Part shown: in pieces, positions 1 to 7,066 of the stretch | Position numbering within the stretch: the stretch's first letter is position 1 | How the letters are laid out: every line of letters starts with the position of its first letter | DNA from: an uncultured Clostridia bacterium | GTDB lineage: Bacteria; Bacillota; Clostridia; Oscillospirales; CAG-272 | Assembly (NCBI GenBank): GCA_937895775.1 | Contig: CALBLD010000286.1 | Location: 1 to 7,142, forward strand | Length of the DNA stretch: 7,142 bases | Direction of reading: 5' to 3' | Notes under the pieces: generated by a model | The model's database searches: none | Seen by the model: the letters and a program-made list of their open reading frames with translations, nothing else | Told to the model about the DNA's origin: nothing | Translations under genes and position numbers: made by a program

Positions 1-741
1 CAGGCGGTCAGCCGCAGGCTTTACCGCTCCGCCGACCGCAAAAGTGAGAAAAAAGACGACAGCCATGATCGCAAAGCAGATCGGAAGTCCGAATATCCTG
101 TGGATAAGAACGCGATCGACACGATCGGTAAAGTCGTCGCTTTTTATATCGGTTATAGCCGCGGCAACCGTCTCCGACGCTCTTTGCGCATCGGAAACGC
201 AGCCGTCGGGCGGCATCGGCACCGGCTTTGCCGTCGATGCCGCCGCAATCAGCCTGTCAAGACCCGTCCCGCGCCTGCCCGATATTCCGACGGCGGGACA
301 GCCGACAAGTGCGGCAATCCGATCAAAATCAGCCGATATCCCCCGTTTTTCCGCAATATCGCACATATTCAGTGCGATAACCGTCGGTTTCCCGAGCCGC
401 AGAAGCTCGTATGTCAGATAAAAACCTCTTTCGGGAGAGGTCAGATCGATGATATTTACAATAATGTCAACGGCATCCGACATCAGCGCGTCAAGCGTCA
501 CCCGCTCCTCCTCGCTGTACGGCGTAAGCGAATATGTACCCGGAAGATCGACGATCCGCATGTTTTCGGCTCCCGGAAGCACGCACATGCCCTCCCTCAT
601 GTCGACGGTTACGCCCGGACGGTTTGCCGTTTTGAAGCGCGACCCGGTGAGTCGGTTGAATACGGTGGTTTTTCCGCAGTTCGGGTTTCCCACAAGCGCA
701 ATCCCGAACGTCCGACCCTTCTCACCGCGTTTTTCTTTCAT
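1..741 (-). CDS. feoB: Ferrous iron transporter FeoB, N-terminal part (cut by window edge)
   Basis: FeoB is the inner-membrane Fe(II) uptake protein, with a cytosolic G-protein domain fused to a membrane permease. The visible 247 residues read in frame from ATG at 741 to the left edge with no stop. They contain a P-loop GNPNCGKTT (residues 18-26), a switch-I motif NRPGVTVD (40-47), G3 DLPGTYSL (65-72) and G4 NMCD (125-128). A helical GDI-like stretch follows, then the first membrane helix (about 216-236, after HRIFGLP). The permease gates and remaining helices lie outside the window. An AGGAGG at 757-752, 10 nt before the ATG, fixes the start. This site lies inside the 3' end of feoA, and the two genes overlap by 20 nt, so they are probably translationally coupled. 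The family assignment is secure; only the missing C-terminal part is unknown. Confidence 0.96.
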   Translation of the reverse strand, partial: MKEKRGEKGRTFGIALVGNPNCGKTTVFNRLTGSRFKTANRPGVTVDMREGMCVLPGAENMRIVDLPGTYSLTPYSEEERVTLDALMSDAVDIIVNIIDLTSPERGFYLTYELLRLGKPTVIALNMCDIAEKRGISADFDRIAALVGCPAVGISGRRGTGLDRLIAAASTAKPVPMPPDGCVSDAQRASETVAAAITDIKSDDFTDRVDRVLIHRIFGLPICFAIMAVVFFLTFAVGGAVKPAADRL

Positions 742-976
742 TTTCCGCAAGCCTCCTTACATGTACGGCGGCGGCGATCTCCCCGCCGATCGCAAAACGT
801 GTGCAACAAACTTTTATCACCGAAGCACCGCCTCTTTTTCTGTTCACGAGAACAAGTCCCGCGCCCGCTCTCACACCTATTTCGTAAAGCCGTCTGCAAA
901 GAGATGCGGAAAGTCCTCGGGATTCGATGCGCAAAACGGCGTATTCTTCGCCGACACGCCCGTCCGACAGTCTCAT
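722..976 (-). CDS. feoA: FeoA, small SH3-like ferrous iron transport accessory protein
   Basis: This 84-residue protein has the length and layout of stand-alone FeoA: an opening MRLSDGRVGEE, then a helix RRLYEIGVRAGAG (about 28-40), then beta strands LVLVNRKRGG, ASVIKVCCTRFAIG and a final AAAVHV. This is the SH3-like FeoA fold, also found at the C-terminus of DtxR regulators. FeoA proteins are cytosolic partners of FeoB needed for Fe(II) uptake; their exact mechanism is unsettled. I chose the ATG at 976 because GGAAGGG (990-984) sits 7 nt upstream. An in-frame ATG at 982 would leave only 1 nt after that site, and further upstream extension gives residues unlike FeoA. It is the first gene of the feoAB unit and overlaps feoB by 20 nt. 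Confidence 0.93.
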   Translation of the reverse strand: MRLSDGRVGEEYAVLRIESRGLSASLCRRLYEIGVRAGAGLVLVNRKRGGASVIKVCCTRFAIGGEIAAAVHVRRLAENERKTR

Positions 977-983
977 GAACATT

Positions 984-990
984 CCCTTCC
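984..990 (-). promoter_or_regulatory. Ribosome binding site that decides the feoA start
   Basis: Read on the minus strand the sequence is GGAAGGG followed by AATGTTC and then ATG at 976. The 7-nt spacing favours the ATG at 976 over the one at 982, which would have only 1 nt of spacing. Confidence 0.7.
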
Positions 991-1002
991 TTTTAAAAAA
1001 AT

Positions 1003-1039
1003 ACGCCGACTTTGTAAAAAACTCTTGCAAACGCGGCGT
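1003..1039. repeat. Imperfect 37-bp dyad symmetry (candidate operator or hairpin)
   Basis: The outer arms ACGCCG (1003-1008) and CGGCGT (1034-1039) are exact reverse complements. The inner arms TTTG (1011-1014) and CAAA (1028-1031) are in register with them around the same centre, position 1021. Adjacent pairs A1016-T1026, A1017-T1025 and A1019-T1023 extend the symmetry. The dyad covers the -35 box of the plus-strand promoter (1025-1030) and lies just upstream of the feoA ribosome binding site. It could be a protein-binding operator shared by the divergent genes, or a hairpin in the feoA leader RNA. It does not match the Fur or DtxR consensus as I know them, so the regulator is unknown. Confidence 0.45.
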
Positions 1040-1053
1040 GTATATGCTAAAAT
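1025..1053 (+). promoter_or_regulatory. Sigma-A-type promoter for the large surface-protein gene
   Basis: TTGCAA (1025-1030) and TAAAAT (1048-1053) are separated by exactly 17 bp, with an extended -10 TG at 1045-1046. Transcription would start near 1060 and give a leader of about 80 nt before the ATG at 1141. The match to the vegetative consensus is good. The ATG at 1078 falls just inside this leader but has no ribosome binding site. Confidence 0.7.
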
Positions 1054-1069
1054 GACAGAATAGAAACAA
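1041..1069 (-). promoter_or_regulatory. Weak candidate promoter for feoAB
   Basis: On the minus strand TTGTTT (1069-1064) is followed 17 bp later by CATATA (1046-1041), or 19 bp later by TATACA (1044-1039). Both -10 matches are mediocre. If used, it overlaps the plus-strand promoter back to back, and the dyad at 1003-1039 would lie in the feoA leader. It is the best candidate I can find, but it is not convincing. Confidence 0.25.
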
Positions 1070-1125
1070 TATCTAATATGCGTTTTTGTACCGACTTATG
1101 TATGAAAATGCATATAAGCTGTCTT

Positions 1126-1133
1126 GAGAGAGG
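1126..1133 (+). promoter_or_regulatory. Ribosome binding site that decides the start of the 998-residue protein
   Basis: GAGAGAGG ends 7 nt before the ATG at 1141. The upstream in-frame ATG at 1078 and the internal ATG at 1168 have no comparable site. Starting at 1141 also gives a normal signal-sequence N-terminus. Confidence 0.75.
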
Positions 1134-1140
1134 AAAAACC

Positions 1141-4137
1141 ATGCAATTATCCCCCAAAAAAAGTTTTATGAAGAGGACGACCGCAATAGTTCTTGCGGCT
1201 GTTACCGTCTTTTCGACATCGGCGGCGATACTCACAAATATTCTGAGCCGCAAACTGTCTGACACGGTTGATGTTGACGGTATAAAAAATTCAGCGGCGG
1301 CGGTTGATGTCGGAAACGACACATATTCGCTCGACCCGTCGGGAAATCTTCTTCTGAAAAGATGGGAGGACGATTATCCGACGACGGTTGCCGACATCTC
1401 GGCAAGCCGCTTTGCGGTGGTCGGCGACAGACTGATCTGCACCGGCAGGGACGGCTCGGTGTTCACGCTGAAAACCGACGGTTCGGACAAAAAACTGCTC
1501 TTTGCTTCGGCTCAGGCTGACGGACCGTTTGCGGTAAACGGCAGTGATATATGGTACAAATCGGGCGACCGCCTCATGCACATACAAAACGGAGACTATC
1601 CGCAGTATGCGACGTCGGTGGACAACCTTGCCGATATACGCATGATCTCGGACGACTGCATAATGCTTTATGCCGACAATCCCGACTACATCGTCGAAAC
1701 AAACGGAGAGGAATTCGACTACGAGGAACAAAACGACCAGTACATAACCTATCTTTATTCCCCGAAAAGCGGTCTTCTCATAGAATACGAAGAAAATCTT
1801 GAGGACGATCCCGAGGCGATCTCGGAGGTCACACAGCTCACAAGCGGAGCGGGCACGGTTATAAACGGAGTTTCCTTCCCGTTCGCCGACTACCCGGTCG
1901 GTTCCTTCTTCACCAAGAACGGCGGCTCCTGCGTCTGCCACAATCAGGGCATATGCGTCGCTTCGCCGTCAAACTGCAACTGCATGCGTTATTATCCGAC
2001 AGGCGTCAAGGCGACCTGCACGGTTGACCTTTATTCGTCGCAGTGCTACGGCTTCGCCCGCTTCTGTCAGTGGCGCGCCTACGGCTATTTCGATGTCGAA
2101 AGCCGACGCTTCTACAACGCTTTCGGAAGCAAGCTGAGTGCGGGAAGCTGGACAGCCAACACGATAAGAGACATATTTACGTCGGTGGGACCCGGCGGAC
2201 ATCTGCGCACCGGAAGCGGACACTCGCTCTTCGTAATGCAGGTCAGCTCAACCGGTTTCATCACATATGAGTGCAACATGTCGCGCGCCGGCAAAAACTG
2301 CATAATCTACACCCGCACATGGACATGGGATTCGTTCTTCTCGACCTACGGCTCCCGCGACATGCTCTGGTACAACATGCCGAAGGACATCAACAACTCG
2401 GGCGAGGTCATCGGCGGCGAGGACATGAAGCCGGGTACCTATCAGATACTCGCCGACCTGCTCAACATGCGTGAACAGCCGACCACCTCCTCGGCGATAG
2501 TCGGTCAGATCCCCTATCAGACAGTCGTCACCATAACCGAGGTCAGAAAGGTCGGAAGCTATTTCTGGGGTCACACCACCTATGACGGCAAGACCGGCTG
2601 GGTAAGACTCGACTATGCGGTTCCGATCTCGGGTAATGTCAAATCGATAAAGATCACTGCATTGCCATCGAAAACGACCTATTTTGTCGGCGACAAATTC
2701 GACCCGTCGGGGCTTGAAGTCACCGCATATTTCTCGGACGGCACATCGGTCGTCATAGAGGGCTACACCTGTACCGGCTACAACATGTCGGTCGCGGGAA
2801 CCTACACGGTACGTGTCACGGCGAGCGGATTCTCGGACACATTCACGATAAAGGTCAATCTCAAGATGGTCTACCCGACGTCGGTTGCGCTGAGCACGGG
2901 GGATGTCGTATCGATCATCGGAGATAATTACAGTCTCGGAGTCACACTGCTCCCCGCGGACACCACACAGCGTACCCTCGTATGGACATCGTCAAACGAA
3001 AAGGTCGCAACCGTTTCGCAGTCGGGCGCGGTAGTCGTCCACTCGGCGGGAGAAGCCGTGATAACCGTAAAGACCGAAAACAATCTGACGGCTCAGATGA
3101 AGGTCACCGCAATCAGCATGCCGACCGGAACCGAATGGTCGGTCGATGCAAACGGCGATCCGCTCTCGGCTCTGCCCGAGGGTATCGACCCGCAGGACTA
3201 CTCGATAAGATACAGAACAAAGAAGAGCGACGGCAACTGGTCGGAATGGGTCTACTCGGACATTCCGAAAAACATATCGGCAGAGGTACAGTGCCAGTTC
3301 CGCTCGTTCACAATGACTTTCATATCCGACGGCAAGGACATTTACGAGCCGCGTCCGGTCGATGTGAACACATATATTGACATAAGCAAATATTCGATGG
3401 AGAAAGAGGGCTACCTCTTTGCGGGCTGGTTCACCTCCAACAGAGCGGCACTTTCGCTCGACAGAAAGAGTGCCGTCGGCAAGGAGGTCAAGATCACGGG
3501 CGACCTCACCCTCTACGCCGGCTGGATAGAGATCGGAAGCATCGTCCCAGATGCCTCCGACCCGTTTGCAAATCTCGGCACGGGCGACGGCTTTGCGGTC
3601 GTCGGCAGATCGGTCAGAGCCGACGAAAGTTCGGCGGGCATCCGCTTCTTCACAAGAATCAGAAAATCACTGCTGAACGATCTTCAGAAACTCCACAGCG
3701 ACAACTCCCTGCGGGACGGCTATTCGTGCGCCTCAAAGGGAATCGGTTACGGTACCGTCGTCATTGCGGCTCCCTATCTCAGCGGCAATCTGGTAAAAGG
3801 AAGCGCATCCACAGGCTATCTCAGCAGTAAAAAGGCACTGACCGTCCCCGCAACCAACATCTACGCCGAATATTCCGACTATCTGATATTCACAGCACTT
3901 GTCAACGGATACGACAAGAGCTACTACAAAACCGATTTTGTCGCAAGACCCTACATCACCTACCGCGACGCAAACGGCTTCGAACACACATATTATTTCA
4001 GCTACACCGGAGAGGATGCGGTCGGCGGCGGCATTTCGGCAAATCTTTCGGAGGTTGCCGACGAAGCCTATCAAAGCGGCGACAGCCTCACCAAGCGCAT
4101 GATAGAGGATTATATCTATTCGAAATACCGCGGCTGA
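1141..4137 (+). CDS. Large exported multidomain protein: Cys/His peptidase- or amidase-like domain, SH3b, Ig-like, Flg_new
   Basis: This 998-residue protein has no gene name I recognise. Residues 1-35 are a signal peptide or anchor (KK, KR, then a hydrophobic stretch). Residues 51-218 show repeated beta motifs like part of a WD/DUF5050-type propeller. Residues 241-416 look like a papain-fold peptidase or amidase. They contain a cysteine cluster (C264, C266, H267, C272, C279, C281), then QCYGFARF with probable nucleophile C302, GHSLF with H361, and YECN with E377 or N379 as third residue. Next come an SH3b domain (432-495, NMREQP and GWVRLDY), a Big_3-like Ig domain (501-575, DPSGLEVTAYFSDG), a Big_2-like domain (578-658, WTSSNEKVATV), a W-rich linker (661-724), a Flg_new repeat (725-797, GYLFAGW) and a C-terminal domain of unknown function (about 813-998). 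There is no LPXTG motif, so attachment may be by the N-terminal anchor or SH3b. A cell-wall or surface role is inferred. It has its own promoter, divergent from feoAB. Confidence 0.9.
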   Translation: MQLSPKKSFMKRTTAIVLAAVTVFSTSAAILTNILSRKLSDTVDVDGIKNSAAAVDVGNDTYSLDPSGNLLLKRWEDDYPTTVADISASRFAVVGDRLICTGRDGSVFTLKTDGSDKKLLFASAQADGPFAVNGSDIWYKSGDRLMHIQNGDYPQYATSVDNLADIRMISDDCIMLYADNPDYIVETNGEEFDYEEQNDQYITYLYSPKSGLLIEYEENLEDDPEAISEVTQLTSGAGTVINGVSFPFADYPVGSFFTKNGGSCVCHNQGICVASPSNCNCMRYYPTGVKATCTVDLYSSQCYGFARFCQWRAYGYFDVESRRFYNAFGSKLSAGSWTANTIRDIFTSVGPGGHLRTGSGHSLFVMQVSSTGFITYECNMSRAGKNCIIYTRTWTWDSFFSTYGSRDMLWYNMPKDINNSGEVIGGEDMKPGTYQILADLLNMREQPTTSSAIVGQIPYQTVVTITEVRKVGSYFWGHTTYDGKTGWVRLDYAVPISGNVKSIKITALPSKTTYFVGDKFDPSGLEVTAYFSDGTSVVIEGYTCTGYNMSVAGTYTVRVTASGFSDTFTIKVNLKMVYPTSVALSTGDVVSIIGDNYSLGVTLLPADTTQRTLVWTSSNEKVATVSQSGAVVVHSAGEAVITVKTENNLTAQMKVTAISMPTGTEWSVDANGDPLSALPEGIDPQDYSIRYRTKKSDGNWSEWVYSDIPKNISAEVQCQFRSFTMTFISDGKDIYEPRPVDVNTYIDISKYSMEKEGYLFAGWFTSNRAALSLDRKSAVGKEVKITGDLTLYAGWIEIGSIVPDASDPFANLGTGDGFAVVGRSVRADESSAGIRFFTRIRKSLLNDLQKLHSDNSLRDGYSCASKGIGYGTVVIAAPYLSGNLVKGSASTGYLSSKKALTVPATNIYAEYSDYLIFTALVNGYDKSYYKTDFVARPYITYRDANGFEHTYYFSYTGEDAVGGGISANLSEVADEAYQSGDSLTKRMIEDYIYSKYRG

Positions 4138-4173
4138 CAAGCGGCAAATCCCACATAGCAAAGGCATTTTCAA
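4138..4173 (+). other. Short gap between the surface-protein gene and proB; no terminator or clear promoter
   Basis: These 36 nt contain no stem followed by a T-run and no convincing -35/-10 pair. Only a weak AAAGG precedes the proB ATG. The simplest reading is that proBAC is at least partly reached by read-through from the surface-protein transcript, or has a promoter inside the end of that gene. Confidence 0.5.
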
Positions 4174-4955
4174 ATGAGAACAGTCATAAAAATAGGAACA
4201 TCAACGCTGACGCACACCACCGGAAACATGAACATCCGTCGTGTGGAAAAGCTCTGCAAAACGGTCAGCGATCTGAAAAACGCGAGATCGTACTCGTGTC
4301 ATCGGGGGCTATCGCAATGGGCATGGGCAAGCTGAAGCTTGCGAGCCGTCCCACCGACATGCCGACAAAGCAGGCGGCTGCGGCAGTCGGGCAATGCGAA
4401 CTTATGGACAGCTACGACAGGCTGTTCGGTCAGTACAATCACACTGCGGCTCAGCTGCTGATAACAGGTGCCGACCTCAAATCGGAGGAACGCAGAAAAA
4501 ACTTCCACAACACGGTTTTCCGCCTGCTTGAACTGTCGGCACTGCCGATAATCAACGAAAACGACACGGTCGCAACCGACGAGATATCGGTCGGCGACAA
4601 CGACACGCTTGCGGCGATCGTCGCCTGCTCGCTGTCCGCCGATCTGCTGATACTGCTGTCCGACATAGACGGGCTTTACACCGCTGACCCGCACAATCAC
4701 CCGGACGCAACCGTTATCCCGAGGGTCGAAGAGATCACTCCCGACATAATATCGATTGCGGGAGGGTCGAACGGCTCGCTCGGTACCGGCGGAATGGCAA
4801 CAAAGCTCCATGCCGCCTCGATCACGACGGCGGCGGGCATACCGATGGTTATTGCCAACGGAGAGCATCCCGAATATCTTTACGACATTTTTGACGGAAA
4901 GAGCGTCGGCACTTATTTTGTCGGCAGGAAGGAGAAAGCCGATGACAACAGGTGA
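4174..4955 (+). pseudogene. proB: Glutamate 5-kinase ProB, disrupted by a frameshift near 4276-4284
   Basis: ProB phosphorylates glutamate to gamma-glutamyl phosphate, the first step of proline synthesis. The N-terminus is read from ATG 4174 (MRTVIKIGTSTLT, with phosphate-binding KxGTS) to DLKN at 4281. That frame then runs off-family and stops at 4333-4335. The rest continues in the -1 frame from GAG at 4284: EIVLVSSGAIAMG, AAVGQ, INENDTVA, VGDNDTLAA, LLSDIDGLYTADP and GTGGMATKL, ending with the stop at 4953-4955. All the amino acid kinase motifs are present if the two frames are joined. The joined length (about 260 residues) matches the short ProB form without a PUA domain. A start at GTG 4296 would lack the phosphate-binding loop and has no ribosome binding site, so it is unlikely to give an active enzyme. 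The end overlaps proA by 14 nt. Mutation, sequence error and recoding are all possible causes. Confidence 0.88.
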
Positions 4956-6201
4956 GCTTATTCTTGCCGCAAAGCAGGCGGCGGACGCGGTCCGCACTGC
5001 CGGCACCGGGCTTAAAAACGCAGCACTGTATGCAATGGCTGATGAGATTATCGGAAGCACCGACGCAATTCTTGACGCCAACGCCGAGGATGTGTGCAGA
5101 GCGTCCGGGCATCTGTCCCCCGCAATGATCGACCGTCTCATGCTGAACGAAAAGCGCGTAAAGGACATGGCGGACGGCATCCGCGCGGTTGCGGCACTTC
5201 CCGACCCGGTCGGCAGAATCCTTGAAAAACGAACCCTTTACAACGGTCTTTTGCTCGAAAAAAGATCGGTTCCGATCGGACTCATAGCAATCATTTACGA
5301 GAGTCGCCCGAACGTCACCTCGGATGCGGCGGCTCTCTGCATAAAATCGGGCAATTCCTGCCTTCTGCGCACCGGAAGGGACGCAATCTTTTCATCAACG
5401 GCAATAGTCTCGGCGATGCGCCGCGGTCTTGCGGCATGCTCGCTTCCGACCGACTGCATCTGCCTTGTAAGCGACACCGACCACCGCTCGGCAAATGAGA
5501 TCATGGAGGCGGTCGGACTTGTCGATCTGCTTATCCCGAGAGGGGGCGCGGGACTGATTTCAAGCTGTGTTCGGAACGCAAAGGTTCCCGTACTGCGTAC
5601 CGGAACCGGAATATGTCACATATATGTTGACCGTGCCGCCGACACGGCAAAAGCACTCGACATAATCGAAAACGCCAAGGCACAGCGTCCGTCGGTATGC
5701 AATGCCGCCGAGGTCTGCCTTGTCCACTCGGATATTGCGGGCGACTTTCTGCCCGCCCTGAAAAAGAGGCTTACCGATGACCGCATCGCCGCATCTCTTC
5801 CTCCGGTAGAGCTTCGGCTCGACCGCACCGCCGCCGGAATCATCGACGGAGTGCCTGCGGGAGACAACGATTTTGACACCGAATTTCTCGATTACATCCT
5901 TGCCGTCGGGGTTGTCGGCTCGGTCGAAGAGGCGACAAAGCACATAGCGAAACACTCGACAGGTCACTCGGAGGCGATAATCACCGAGGATCCGGTCGCC
6001 GCGGGAATATTTACCGATTCGGTTGACAGCGCGGCTGTATATGTAAACGCATCGACAAGATTCACCGACGGAGGTCAGTTCGGTCTCGGCTGTGAAATGG
6101 GAATATCGACGCAGAAGCTGCACGCAAGAGGTCCCGTCGGACTCTGCGAGCTGACCTCCTACAAATATGTCATCCGCGGGGATGGACAGATCCGCAGATA
6201 A
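4942..6201 (+). CDS. proA: Gamma-glutamyl phosphate reductase ProA
   Basis: ProA is the NADPH-dependent cytosolic enzyme that reduces gamma-glutamyl phosphate to glutamate-5-semialdehyde, the second step of proline synthesis. The 419-residue protein has the usual family length and aldehyde-dehydrogenase-type layout. The cofactor-domain signature ESRPNVTSDAA starts at residue 120. The catalytic cysteine is C253 in QRPSVCNA, HSTGHSE lies at 338-344, and the family signature NASTRFTDGG at 369-378 continues into FGLGCEMGISTQKLHARGP. The start at 4942 is supported by AGGAAGGAG (4926-4934), 7 nt upstream. Upstream extension in this frame only reads antifunctionally across proB and is not part of the gene. 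The 14-nt overlap with the end of proB indicates translational coupling, so failure to translate the end of proB could lower ProA output. No key residue is missing. Confidence 0.97.
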   Translation: MTTGELILAAKQAADAVRTAGTGLKNAALYAMADEIIGSTDAILDANAEDVCRASGHLSPAMIDRLMLNEKRVKDMADGIRAVAALPDPVGRILEKRTLYNGLLLEKRSVPIGLIAIIYESRPNVTSDAAALCIKSGNSCLLRTGRDAIFSSTAIVSAMRRGLAACSLPTDCICLVSDTDHRSANEIMEAVGLVDLLIPRGGAGLISSCVRNAKVPVLRTGTGICHIYVDRAADTAKALDIIENAKAQRPSVCNAAEVCLVHSDIAGDFLPALKKRLTDDRIAASLPPVELRLDRTAAGIIDGVPAGDNDFDTEFLDYILAVGVVGSVEEATKHIAKHSTGHSEAIITEDPVAAGIFTDSVDSAAVYVNASTRFTDGGQFGLGCEMGISTQKLHARGPVGLCELTSYKYVIRGDGQIRR

Positions 6202-6225
6202 TCTCCGCGAAAAGAGGAAAAAGCA

Positions 6226-7044
6226 ATGAAGAAAAACTATTCACTCGGTTTCATCGGGATCGGGAACATGGGTTCGGCACTTGCCCGTGCCGCTGTTGAA
6301 CGCACCGATTCGCTCCTGCTCTCATGCAGAACGCCCGAAAAGGCAAAAAAGCTTGCCGATACGCTCGGCTGTGATGCGGGCGACAACATTTGCGTCGCAC
6401 GCCTGTCCGATTATGTGATTCTCGGCGTGAAGCCGCAGGTCATCGGGGAAGTCATCTCCGAAACAGCGGACACACTGAAAGGACGCATCGGCAATCCGCC
6501 CTGCGTAGTAAGCATGGCGGCGGGAGTGACGATCGGCTCGATCGCCGAAGCACTCGGCTTTGACTGTCCGATAATACGCATCATGCCCAACACCCCCGTA
6601 TCGATCGGCAAGGGCGTTGTACTCTATACCTGCAACGACGCGGCAAAGGGAGCTATCACCGACCGTTTTATCGAACTGATGTCGGCGTCCGGCGAATTCG
6701 TTCCGCTTGACGAATCGCTCTTTGACGCAGGCTCGGCACTCTCCGGATGCTCGCCTGCCTTTGTCGATATATTTACCGATGCGCTCGCCGACGGCGGAGT
6801 GCGTTGCGGACTTTCGCGCGAGATTTCGCTGAAACTTGCGGCGGCAACGGTTGCGGGAGCAGCCGAGCTGATTCTTAAGAGCAAAAAGCACCCCGATCTG
6901 CTGCGCGACGAGGTCTGCTCGCCCGGCGGAAGCACGATCGAAGGGGTATCGGTACTCGAAAGATACGCTCTGCGGGCGGCGGTATCCGATGCGGTGATCG
7001 CATCGAAGAACAGAACCGCAGAACTCGGAAAAAAGAACAAATAA
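6226..7044 (+). CDS. proC: Pyrroline-5-carboxylate reductase ProC
   Basis: ProC reduces 1-pyrroline-5-carboxylate to proline with NAD(P)H, the last step of the pathway. The 272-residue protein has the normal length. It shows a Rossmann GFIGIGNMG (residues 8-16), VKPQV (68-72), RIMPNTP (118-124), and the C-terminal dimerisation and substrate region with SGCSPAF (173-179), ALADGGVRCGL and SPGGSTIEG (232-240). SGCSPAF departs from the SGSGPAF/Y form of enterobacterial enzymes, but I believe it occurs in clostridial ones. AGAGG (6213-6217) lies 8 nt before the ATG. The gap after proA is only 24 nt with no terminator, so it belongs to the same operon. It appears intact and complete. Confidence 0.97.
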   Translation: MKKNYSLGFIGIGNMGSALARAAVERTDSLLLSCRTPEKAKKLADTLGCDAGDNICVARLSDYVILGVKPQVIGEVISETADTLKGRIGNPPCVVSMAAGVTIGSIAEALGFDCPIIRIMPNTPVSIGKGVVLYTCNDAAKGAITDRFIELMSASGEFVPLDESLFDAGSALSGCSPAFVDIFTDALADGGVRCGLSREISLKLAAATVAGAAELILKSKKHPDLLRDEVCSPGGSTIEGVSVLERYALRAAVSDAVIASKNRTAELGKKNK

Positions 7045-7066
7045 CCGATTTTACGGAGGATCCGCG

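Noticed and set aside
100..978. Long plus-strand open frame opposite feoA and feoB
   Set aside because: The minus strand encodes recognisable FeoA and FeoB with all G-protein motifs and ribosome binding sites. The plus-strand product is arginine-rich and resembles nothing.
1078..1140. Upstream ATG adding 21 residues to the large surface protein
   Set aside because: There is no ribosome binding site before 1078. The ATG at 1141 has one, and starting there puts the basic residues and hydrophobic stretch where a signal sequence should be.
4134..4161. Possible promoter for proB: CTGACA followed after 16 bp by TAGCAA
   Set aside because: The -10 box is a poor match, and the start would lie only a few bases before the proB ATG, leaving no room for a ribosome binding site.
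4756..4941. Extension of the proA frame upstream of 4942
   Set aside because: It overlaps the conserved C-terminal half of proB out of frame, and a strong ribosome binding site marks 4942 as the start. Homology to ProA begins there.
4296..4955. GTG at 4296 as a genuine start for a shortened ProB
   Set aside because: No ribosome binding site precedes it, and the product would lack the N-terminal KxGTS phosphate-binding segment, which is present in the other frame just upstream.
4299..5180. Long open frame on the minus strand (about 293 codons) across proB and proA
   Set aside because: It lies wholly antisense to well-conserved enzymes, has no family resemblance and reads as arginine- and cysteine-rich low-sense sequence. 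The strong codon bias of the plus-strand genes explains the lack of stops.
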